This document shows, one piece after another, positions 54,990-64,000 of a stretch of 64,000 nt of DNA. Each line of letters begins with the position of its first letter. The first letter of the stretch is position 1. Made by a program: the position numbers and the translations under genes. The stretch spans positions 186,017,220-186,081,219 of the forward strand of contig OU343161.1 of the NCBI GenBank assembly GCA_910595825.1. The letters run 5' to 3'. The notes below the pieces were generated by a model that saw only the letters and a program-made list of their open reading frames with translations, did no database searches and was not told the origin of the DNA. The DNA comes from Philhelius pedissequus (taxonomy: Eukaryota; Arthropoda; Insecta; Diptera; Syrphidae).

Positions 54990-55228
54990 CCTAATGGCGC
55001 AGTGGATAATGTGCTCGATTGCTAACTAGGACGTGTGGGTTCGAACCCCAGCTAGGCGCATTCTTTTCTATACCTCCAATTTTAATTGGATGCCCCCCAT
55101 GGGTTAAAATGAGACAGTTCATACATGGTTCTCAAATCAACTGTGCCAAACTAGTGCCGTGCAATTCAGGTTGCATCTAAAAGACCTTAGGTCTTACAGG
55201 CATATAGTTAAATTAAAAAAAAAAAAAA
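54990..55228 (+). mobile_element. tRNA-derived SINE with poly-A tail
   Basis: A-box-like TGGCGCAGTGGATAATGTG at 54995 and B-box GGTTCGAACCC at 55038-55048 with tRNA-like spacing. It is followed by about 150 bp of unrelated body and a 15-A run at 55213-55228. Internal polymerase III promoter elements are therefore visible. Confidence 0.7.
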
Positions 55229-55689
55229 ATTAATGCACTCTGTAAACTTGAACGACCTAATTTTATTCATGCGTCGCCACTGCCTATCAGTGCTTGTGCT
55301 GTGCCTAAATTAAATACATATCATACAATTAAATATAAGCTACATATAAAATAATATTCATCCCATCCAAATAAAAAAGAAAAAGAAAAACAGACATACA
55401 ACATAGTGCAGCGAGTTTCCCATCTCATAACACAGTTACACTAGTTTGCTCGTTTTGGGTACTGTGTGAAGACAGTGCATGCATCGATTAAGCTAATGTG
55501 ATGTCGGATGGATAACTGTCTGATTTTTTCTTGTTAACCAGGAGCGGCTCAATGCAATTTTTTCACTAAGGCATAACACTAGTGACAAATTGTTATTGAA
55601 AAGTTAAAATTGGGAACATGAATAAACATTCAGTTTAGATAATTGTTTGACTTGCGTTTTTTATAGTTTTTTAATATATAAATGGTTGG

Positions 55690-56370
55690 GAGGTTTAGGG
55701 TCGACTATGGCAACATTCGTGGACTTGGGAAACATTTTTTGTGGCGCGTATGTCCACACTGTGAAAAGAGGCCAGCTGTTTTGGTACTGAGTGAAACTCA
55801 GATAGGTGAAAATTTTGATCATTTGGAATTTCATCTGTCAGGTGTCAGGGTATAGCTTAGTGCCATTATTTTTTTCCCACCATGGTCTCGCCGCTTACAT
55901 TAGAAAAGATGTTGCGTACCAACTTCAACCACAATATGGTTTGAGCTTAAACACAAATTTTAATTTCATGTGGTTAAAATTCACGGTAAATAAGCACATC
56001 ATAAACACTTCTTTTATTTATCGGAGCTCAAATTTGGATAGAGACTCAACTTTTAACGAATTTGATGCTCTGTCCGACTCCATTCAAAGAATTGGTTCCT
56101 AATATCCTCGCACTGAAATTATCGTTACGGCCGATTTGAATATACACAATTCTAGCTGGCACCGCTTTTCGAGCCAGTCAACACCCGATGGAAGGTATGT
56201 TGAGGTCTTTGCTGCGTTAAACCAACTGACTCAGCTTGTTGACGTGCCAACACGAATCCCTGACGATGCAGGTCAAACCGCAAGCAGTCTAGACTTGTTT
56301 CTTACCTCTGACCCTAATAAATACACTGTAAGTGTATTATCGCCTCTAGGCACATCGGGCCATTGAGTTA
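55690..56370 (+). pseudogene. LINE-A endonuclease remains
   Basis: VLSETQIG near 55790 holds the expected catalytic Glu region, then SGYSLVPLF and AAYIRKDVAYQLQPQYG, FIYRSSNLDRDSTFNEFDAL, a stop, YPRTEIIVTADLNIHNSSWH, and VDVPTRIPDDAGQTASSLDL. The catalytic TSDH-type motif reads TSGH followed by a stop. Confidence 0.75.
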
Positions 56371-56751
56371 TATCTGAAAATTTCTCATGCCAACAATACA
56401 CAGTTAAAGATAAATCTCCTAAGAAAACCGTTTGGCAATATGCCAACTGGGACGGTCTCAATAATTTCTTCAGGAACTTTAACTGATCACTTTGCTTCCT
56501 CGGTAGTGACATAGACTCCAGCCCAGATATGATAACAAATTTAATTCTTCTCGGAATGAGAAATTTTATACCGAATATGGTTAAATCTATCAAACCGAAT
56601 GAAAATGCAGGTTTGATTCGAGCTCTAAAGAGGTTATTAGGCTTTGAAAAGTAAGTTTTCGGAATAACAAAGCCAACCCCTTTGAGGAAAACCGGGAAAG
56701 TTTCAATAAGCTGGAAAGACTTACAATGTTCACATTCAAAGAACCAAATTT

Positions 56752-57003
56752 TTGCTTGATCAAACATTAAGGCAAAAAATACAACAATGTCCCAAGTGTA
56801 GTAAGAATTTTCGGTCATTTGTGAAAAATATTCGAAATTCAACTTCGTCTTCGGTTCCAACGCTCGTCTTTAATGACATCCCTTTTGTCAGTTCCCGTGA
56901 AAAAGCCAATTTACTTGCAGCGCAGTTCGCTGTTAATTCGACGCTGCCAGAGAGTGTTATGACTCCTTCTGTACTTGAGAGCGTAAACGATTTAATGGGA
57001 TGA
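56752..57003 (+). pseudogene. LINE-A linker region
   Basis: KIQQCPKCSKNFRSFVKNIR, then FVSSREKANLLAAQFAVNST and PSVLESVNDLMG, immediately upstream of RT. Open for 83 codons; next comes a stop where copy 1 is also disrupted. Confidence 0.7.
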
Positions 57004-57340
57004 ATCTTCTTTCGCAATCCTGCAGTTGCTAGATTCCTTAAAGACCTTAATATACACAAATCCGCTGGCCCGAATATTATCCTTCCCATCGTTCTGAAGA
57101 GGTGTTCTTCCACGCTGGCAAAACCACTGCGTATGGTTTTCCATCCGTCCTATTCTACAGAAATCTTTCCGAGTGGACGGAAACCAGCATTTTTTCAGCC
57201 TGTGCCATTGCACTTATATCCCTTCTTTCCATCGTCATGGAAACGCTGATTAATTATCAGCTTAAAAAATATCTTGTAAACGAAAGCTGCTTAATGAACG
57301 GCAGTATGGCTTTCGTAGCAATAGGTCCACTGGTGATCTG

Positions 57341-57964
57341 ATGGCATATCTCGCCGAACAGTGGCACAGATCTTTACATCGTTTTGGAGAAAGTAAGATT
57401 ATTGCACCTGATATTTCAAAAGCATTTGATAGAGTTTGGTATCAAGTTCTCTTATCGAAAATGCTGGCATTTGGTATCAATGAATCTCTTATTCGTTGGA
57501 TTAGAAATTACCTTTTGGACCGCTCAATACAAGTTGTATTGGACCGTTTCAACTCTGATATTCACAAAATAAATGCTGGTGTGCTACAGGACTCCGTATT
57601 GTCTCCGACCCCTTTTGTCATTTTCATTAATGATCCCTTATCTGGAACTTCAAATCCACTTAATTGTTTTGATGACGATAGCACTCTCAGCTTTTCATAT
57701 TCGTTTTTAGATGCACATCCTTGTTCTTCGGCTGTGGAACTGCAACGGCAGCGTATGATATGCTCATTAAATTCTGATCTTGACAGCATTGTCCAATGGG
57801 GAATTAAAAACCGCGTAGAATTTAATGCTTTAAAAACTCAGTGCTGTCTTCTGTTGTTAAAACAGAATCCACCTCCCATGCCGCTATCCATGAGCGGTAC
57901 TTGCATTGAAAAAACCGATCAGCTTTCAGTCCTTGGTATGTGCATCACCGACCACCTCTTGTAG
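57341..57964 (+). pseudogene. LINE-A reverse transcriptase palm
   Basis: APDISKAFDRVWYQVLLSKM (first Asp), SVLSPTPFVIFINDPLSGT, then CFDDDSTLSFS, where copy 1 has CFADDST. KTQCCLLLLKQNPPPMPLSM follows. The frame stops at 57962; further coding remnants (LGGAPKTDSNLLDRIQNRGL region) continue at 58007-58282. The GVPQG-like block reads GVLQDS. Confidence 0.8.
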
Positions 57965-58560
57965 AATGACCACATATTCGATGTCGCCAAAAATGCTGCA
58001 AGGTGTTTGGGCTTTCTTCGAAGATGCAAGAAATTCTTCTCCCCTTCTGATCTGGCTGTAATCTTTAAGGCCTTCATTGGTCCAAAGCTGGAACATAACT
58101 CTCACATTTGGGGAGGAGCTCCCAAAACTGATTCGAATCTTTTGGATAGAATTCAAAATAGAGGTCTAAGAATGATTGGCGATAGAACTATAGTGGTAAC
58201 ACTTCTCTTGAACACCTTCGAAATGTTATATGTCTCTCATTATTTTATCGCTATTTTTATAAACAATTTTCGAGCGAAATAGCCAGTTGCATTCCTCGCA
58301 TTGAAAGATTTAACCGTATTTCTCGCGCTTCATCAGTTTACCCTTGAGCCAAACTTCGGACGTACTGTTAAGTACAGAGATTCTTTCTTTAGCCGTACAA
58401 CGGAATACTTAACCCGGCTCTATTTTCCCCTACCATTTTGATGTTCAAAAATTCAAAACCAATATGCATCGGTATCTCCTCTTGCATCCTTCTCTGTGCT
58501 TGTTCATTTTAAGGGTAGTCAAAACCCCTTTAGTGCGGGCATTATTATGAAAAAAAAACT

Positions 58561-58784
58561 TGATCTTCAGCTTAAACTCTCACTGTGAAACTGGTGGTTA
58601 AATCTCAAAAAATAATTTTTGTAAGAAAACTTAAAATTAAAAATAGGATTTCATTGAAATCCATCTTTCAGTTTCCGAGATGCTTTTTTATGTAACTTTC
58701 ATTCAACATTTTGCGAAAACTGAATAAAGTGACGTTTTTGGCAATTTTTATAAGTTTCCAAAACGATTTTTATCTATGAATCCT
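58561..58784. other. AT-rich spacer
   Basis: Nothing recognised. Confidence 0.4.
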
Positions 58785-59018
58785 TCACTTTCATTATGTA
58801 TGTACATATTTACATTTTTAGGTTCCATCTATGTAGATAGGTATGTACATATTACCATCCTAATTTACATAATTAAAATCCATTTAAATATACATTTGTA
58901 GGTAGGTGCTTGTGTAACCATTCCTTGAATCCTCCATTTGACAATTCATTATACTAAGGATCAAGGTAACCTTGCCTACATCGGCAAGTTCGTACGATCC
59001 AGTCGTGCATTTTACTTT
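58785..59018 (+). repeat. Family B tail variant, copy 2
   Basis: Colinear with 11850-12168 and ending CGGCAAGTTCGTACGATCC, AGTCGTGC. Shorter than copy 1 by internal gaps. Confidence 0.6.
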
Positions 59019-60398
59019 AGAAAATCCATGGCCCATGTTACATTCTACAAAAGGAGCAAACATTATTTAAATTAACGACTTTGAAAATCCAGGTGTATCA
59101 AAGTATTGCACTCGCTCATTTGAAATCATTCTAATTTAAGGTATTGGCGATTGGTGAAGCATTTAAGCTTATAATGTATTATAGGAGCTCACTGTTCACA
59201 GTTGCAAATGGTCATTTTGCCCATTTAGTGCACCAGCATACTCAATTTTTCTTTTTCTATTACCCTTTGCTCTGTTTTTTATATCCATACGTGTCTGTAT
59301 GCTTTACCTATCCGCTGTAAGCACAAACCAACGTGCAACGATAAGTTGCAATTGAAGAAAGAATTTAACGAGCGTAACATGACGATGAAGGCAAACTTAA
59401 GAACTTTGTCATTGCAAGAGCCTCATATAACGCTTAAACTAAATTTTCAAACCAAAAGGATAGAGCGAGCACCTTTTTTTTGGATATAAGCAGCATGAAA
59501 AGGCGGAGCAGTAGCAAAAATGTCACACACCAACACCGGTGCTGTACGGTGCGGTGATGGCGAGACAAAACTTGCAGAATAAGGAGATGAAATATGATAT
59601 CTCTAAAAGGATTACGTTCTTTTCTCATAAAATTTTATCAACAAAGTATGAGTTCTTCTGAGTGGATTTAGGGAATGTATTCAAGAGCATACATAGGTGA
59701 GTTATATATAGGTATATACGTAGAGGCACATATAGGTACATTGCATTTAGCTATGTATGTGTGTAGTACTTGTCGCGTTCATGTACACAGCTTCTGTTAC
59801 TTGAGTACGGATTTCTTAGATTTCTTCGTGAGCTTTGATTCCCTTATTTTCATATTAAGATTTATGTTTATGTATCAACATGAGTTTATATAATATTTTT
59901 TATGCTTATGTGTCTAGTAACGGTGTTCTGTTTCAAGCAGGTCCTTGTCAAGTTGAAAATAATTCCATAAAATAAATTACGAGCATACATTGTAGGTATT
60001 TCTGGAATTATTGTAAGTTTTATTATTTTTTTTTTACAGGTAGTGACAGTAAGTGAGTAATTGGCTTTCTCATTTTATGGAAGGTCTCTCCTACATTTCT
60101 TTTCTATTTCGACTTGCGAAATAAGTGGGTAGTTACTTTAAGAGGATTCTAGTTCACCTATGTATAAATACATACATAATATCTAAGCAGTACAGTGTAG
60201 GTATCTACATATATGATACATTAGATTAGTCATATCGTAAATGTATTCATTGAAGAAATGCTGACAATTTTACATCAAAGACATATTTCGGTCTATTATA
60301 ACGAAAAATCAGTCTCCGTGTTACGTTCGTCACTCGTATTCCTGGAGACTTGCTTGACTATAAATCTCGATGAAGATGTGAGATGGAACTTACTTATA
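59019..60398. other. AT-rich sequence, nothing recognised
   Basis: Contains GTATATA-rich stretches near 59690-59770. No coding similarity. Confidence 0.45.
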
Positions 60399-60906
60399 AA
60401 GTGTTTTCTAATAGGGGCGGATTGACTTTGACAGCTCGTGGCGGCCATATTGTTTCTGTCAAAATATTGCCTTTTAATCAATCACTAAAGACAAATCATC
60501 ATGGCAAGTTACAGCGTCGAACAACACGTGTAAATGATAAGACTTTATTATCAAAATGGGTGTACTCTAGTAAATACAAACGATGCGCTCGTTGCGCCTC
60601 TGAGGCCCATTTTTTGATGAATGGGTAGGTGAATAAGGAAAATTACCGGATTTGAGATGATACCAGTCTACGCGAGATTCATGAGGTACCAATGCATCTA
60701 AATGAAGTTATTGTTTGGTGTGGATTTTGGACTAAAGGCGTCATCGGTCCGTACTTCTTCCAAAATTATGCTGATGGCCAGGCCATCACCGCCAAGGGCA
60801 ATCGCTATAGGTCGATGATCACCAACTTGTTTTAACCTGAATTGGATTATATGAACACCGAAGACATATGGTTTCAACAGGATGGCGCTACGTGCCACAA
60901 AGCTCC
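60399..60906 (+). mobile_element. Third mariner family, 5' part, truncated by family R
   Basis: TA at 60397-60398, then AAGTGTTTTCTAATAGG, a mariner-like terminus. The 3' half is missing: at 60906 the sequence passes straight into family R copy 2. Confidence 0.65.
60501..60906 (+). pseudogene. DD41D-related transposase fragment, type 3
   Basis: ATG at 60501 (MASYSVEQHV), an internal deletion of the DNA-binding region by about 60590, then SEAHFLMNG with the Asp replaced, a stop, VNKENYRI, another stop, and VIVWCGFWTKGVIGPYFFQN, KGNRYRSMITNLF, stop, DIWFQQDGATCH (second catalytic Asp). It ends four codons later at the family R junction. Confidence 0.7.
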
Positions 60907-62972
60907 CCAACTAACATACTCTCCAGAGTTAAGCTCCCAAAATCTGAAAAACAATCTTGTAAGCCTCTCTTCGGTCCCATTACTATCCTTAGAGTTAATT
61001 TCTTGTTACGAAACTTAAATTATTCTCATAACATTTTTTTTATAAGAACTTAGTTCTCTACAATTTTCAAATAATTTAAATCTTATACTTAAAACAAATT
61101 TGCCTCCTCTAACAAGATTCCAAGAATTTAGAGTTTTATAAAAATCTTGTTATGAAATTTAAACGCCTATATACCTTCAATCCCATAACAACTGACTTAT
61201 CGGAGTCTAAGCTATTTTAAAATTCTATAACGAACCTTATGGAATCTAGGTTATACAACATTTTATTATAGGATTCTAATAGGAGTTGCATTTTCGAATT
61301 GGCACATAGAATCACATACTTACTCGTCACACGCCAAGTCAGCGAGATTATTAAATGGATGTGAATTGCCTGTTTAAATTTTCCGAAAAGTGTTTATTGT
61401 TCTAAAGGTTTTTTTCAAATATTTGAAAATACAAGTGTTGTTAAAAATGTGAACGAACAATTAGACTAAGTGAAGTTATGTGCAGTTGCCTTCTATACAA
61501 TTGTCAGATATATTACGCATAAAACATTCTTAATAAATACGCTCTCTTCCGTTTTCAACATTGTTAAAGATCGGTCGTTTTATTTCAAGCTTCCACAATA
61601 ATCCAACTTTAACAAGTGTTTCGCCACCAAAAATTAACAAATATCAAATAGCGAAACATCCAACATTTGTTTTTAATGGGCTGTTGATTTTATTAGAAGA
61701 TTGATCGTCGCCATCGACTAAAACGTGCCATCAAAAAAGAAACATTTTTATAATTTTGTAAATCAAATTTACAAAAAAATTTTATAATTGGTTTCTCTAT
61801 TGGGCTCGATATTTTGAATAATAATTGAATATTTCACACTTTCCATGGCAAACAACTGTAATAAATTGGCATTCTTCTAGTGTCGTGCTATGATAAATGC
61901 AAATTCAGGTTTTACTTTTTTAGCTGAGGCCCCCTTCCCTTACTACATCCGTGATTAATAGTTCACTATATATTTAACTTGTTATCTCGCTCGCTTTTTT
62001 TAAATAATCCCATAATATAATGAATATTCCAATAAGAAGACTTAATATAAGCTTAGTAATTGAGAGTGAGTAAAAGTAGTGGAAACCAAGCTCTTATAAT
62101 GGTCTTATTGTTATTATTAAAAGATTCTCTCATCTCAACAGCAGCCATATTTAAGTACACAGAAAATATTCTCTGAGTATTTTGAGGCTTACCACACATA
62201 CAAATTGCTGATATGTTGAAATTAATTCTAAAAATTATTTATTTTAAGAACCCGTTTATTTAAACAATTTATGTGCATTATAAATTTCACAAACATAAAT
62301 GGTAAAACAATATCATGTAAAAGATTCTTTCTAATCTCGATACAAAATATTTAACAATCGAAATGGGTATTACTTTAACTTTTCGACGTTTCTCTATTGA
62401 AAACTTTTGTGATATGAAAAATGTTACTTGGGTAATGCTGTTTTCCAAAAAATATACATTTTGTCATTTGTGTAAATTCAGCATAAGGCGCATTGCTTTT
62501 CAGATTTAATTTGACCCACAAATTAATTTTTTCCCTATTTTTGATAAAAAGTATAAATTATATAATTTAAAAATGCATTATTTTGAATCCGATTTGTTTT
62601 TTTTTTTTAAACAATAAAATAAAATAATGTATCGCCATTATAAAATAATGAATAATTGACTTACAAAATAAATACTATCACAAATAAGTATCAAGCCCAT
62701 CAATTTTTAGCCATGACATATACACGCAAAAACCTTAAAAGTGTTTACTTATTTGAAAAAGAATTTAATGAGAAAGATATAATTTTGCTAAGGTTTATTC
62801 TCTTTTCTCTTCTCATTTTCTCTATTCTCTTTTAGCAACTCCCATTGCAAGAAACGCTTTCTCAAAACAAGATTTAGCCGAGCTTTATTAGAGTCATATA
62901 AGAGGCCTTTTTTCATTATTATATATCTGTCATCCCATAAGAAGAATATAACTCTGCTAGGGAGTATAGAGA
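60907..62972 (+). repeat. Dispersed repeat family R, copy 2
   Basis: Same orientation as 1250-5035. Serves as the empty-site reference for the insertions at 1708-2830 and 3482-4438. Carries about 430 bp of its own (near 61225-61650) and the same antisense ORF-like stretch (63012 to 62788). Inserted in or joined to a mariner-like transposase on its left. Confidence 0.75.
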
Positions 62973-63129
62973 TGCAAATGCCCCAGGCGGCAACTTTGTT
63001 AAGGGGTGGCAATTTTCGAATATATTCACATTAGTTTTGTACGCCTACTATGTTTTTTTTACGGTTCGACTGTCCGATTTTGCCCTTAAAATTGTCACTT
63101 TTAACAACTATCAAATCAGCAACTTGAAT

Positions 63130-64000
63130 CTATTCAATCATACTCCTGCAAACGGCTACATTATTTTCATTTATTCATATTTTGCCATGCTCACACACCA
63201 TTGGGAAGTTTTACTGGCAAAGTGGCAACTACAGGCCAATCATTAAAAAGAATTGAAGATGCAAGATGGAGCGCACGGGCTGATGCAGTAGACAATATAC
63301 TTGGAAAAATTAAGTGGGCTTCATTTACACTTTTGAAAAAACTGACCAAGGTGTTTCTGGGACTTTGAAATATGTGCTCCATGAAGAGTAATGATGCCCA
63401 AATTTATTACAAACAGCAGGACTCGACCTTTACCAATGCTCGCAAAAAAATGAATACATTGCAGTCCTTTCTCACAGAACATGAGAGAAGAATTGGTTGA
63501 CGTTTCTCTTAAATATTCTAAGAATGCGTGTCCAAACCTTGGCATTTCAATGGAACCTCCCGGAAAAATAAAAAAATCAACATGTTTTCGGTGATGGAAA
63601 TAGATACGCAGGTCTTTCCCATGACAACGAGTTAAGACTTCTCTACATTCACCCCACTTTTGTACAAAAGTAAAAAAAAAATGTTTGTCTTTTCCCAATA
63701 TTCTGATCAATCCTATCTCATATTTCAAGTTTTAAAAAAGTAAAAGTCAGACTACTTTTGACTTTTACTTTTGTGCAAAATAAGAATACTTTTGTAAAAT
63801 TGTAAATATGAGATAAGTTTGATCAGAATATTGGAAAAAGACAAAACCTTTTTGTTTACTTTTGTACACGTGGGTTGAATGTAGTTAAGCCTTTACGGCG
63901 GAAATTATTTTCTTCATTCAACGTCGAAATTAAGGAAAGGATTCATCAGCTAGGAAATTTAGATAACAATTTTGATTTTCTTACTTCGAGTCGGCCAAAC
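63130..64000 (+). pseudogene. hAT transposase fragment 3 (MYM-type/DUF4371-like), interrupted by a MITE
   Basis: SLKRIEDARWSARADAVDNI (about 63238-63295) is the diagnostic LS-TRWSAR block of this hAT group. KQQDSTFTNARKKMNTLQSF and RREELVDVSL-like text follow in other frames. After the MITE (63641-63883) the coding text resumes with FSSFNVEIKERIHQLGN and runs off the window. Several stops. Confidence 0.65.
63641..63883. mobile_element. 243-bp MITE with long TIRs inside a hAT remnant
   Basis: Ends CTACATTCACCCCAC and (reversed) CTACATTCAACCCACG. The arms then continue with GTACAAAAGTAAA, TTTGTCTTTT, CCAATATTCTGATCAA and ATCTCATATTT, so nearly the whole element is a hairpin. Flanking TTAAGACTT (63632-63640) and TTAAGCCTT (63884-63892) look like a 9-bp target duplication with one change (8 bp if the last T is excluded). 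Confidence 0.8.

Larger units (their letters stand above)
55440..58560 (+). mobile_element. LINE-A, second near full-length copy, decayed
   Basis: 5' UTR text from about 55440 (shared, reversed, with 28830-28918), then CGGCTCAATGCAATTTTTTC at 55548. Endonuclease, linker, RT and a 3' UTR with AAGGGTAGTCAAAACCCC follow, then an A-rich tail at 58548-58558. Same order as 13596-16650, opposite strand, and more stops. Confidence 0.85.

Noticed and set aside
54995..55066. A functional tRNA gene (A and B boxes, GCT in a loop-like position)
   Set aside because: No paired acceptor stem can be built from the flanks, and the segment continues into a body and poly-A tail, so it is a SINE head.

Overview
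The window is AT-rich, intron-poor, repeat-dense nuclear DNA of an insect, most likely a higher fly. The evidence is the element repertoire: DD41D mariners (a group first known from Ceratitis), DD34D mariner, Tc1-like, pogo-like and hAT transposases, Helitron-like repeats, Jockey-type LINEs, a CsRn1-type Ty3/gypsy element, a GIY-YIG Penelope-like element, and short GT-AG introns with GTAAGT donors. A tephritid fruit fly is my best guess, but that is inference. No rRNA, functional tRNA, CRISPR array or complete host gene is visible.

Layout. 1-715: 3' end of a Penelope-like element. 1250-5035: copy 1 of an unclassified dispersed repeat (family R), carrying a Helitron-like insertion (1708-2830) and a 957-bp terminal-inverted-repeat element (3482-4438); both are absent from copy 2 at 60907-62972. 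5736-6480: LINE-A fragment. 7303-8510: family B repeat with a 581-bp (GTCAGTCT)n expansion. 10395-12168: more B sequence. 12595-17510: degraded LINE-B, a nearly full-length LINE-A on the minus strand, a Tc1-like tail and a LINE-A scrap. 19438-19887: a near-perfect long hairpin interlocked with a second inverted repeat. 19965-20790: B. 20850-23810: gypsy element with one recognisable LTR. 24085-25660: foldback repeat split by a DD41D mariner. 25937-26278: two terminal exons of a decayed spliced gene. 27303-29935: rearranged LINE-A that looks twin-primed and carries a SINE-like insert. 31199-32129: second DD41D copy. 33459-33850: candidate host-gene exon, minus strand. 33900-34621: Jockey 3' end. 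35060-37362: large palindrome of two B elements with a deleted DD41D insertion. 37839-42690: LINE remains with a nested Tc1-like element. 42785-45967: B fragment, pogo-like deletion derivative and a longer DD41D element. 47490-52423: one B element split by a 4-kb TIR-bounded insertion that itself holds a LINE and a mariner. 52440-55228: hAT fragments, an inverted-repeat element and a tRNA-headed SINE. 55440-58560: decayed LINE-A. 60399-64000: a third mariner type truncated by family R copy 2, then a hAT remnant carrying a 243-bp MITE.

How it works together. This is a nested transposon graveyard. No transposase or reverse transcriptase here is free of frameshifts, stops or missing domains, so nothing looks autonomously active from this sequence alone. 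Its value is stratigraphic: paralogous empty sites inside the window date and delimit several insertions. Only two segments carry splice-site signatures outside obvious element coding sequence (25937-26278 on +, 33459-33850 on -).
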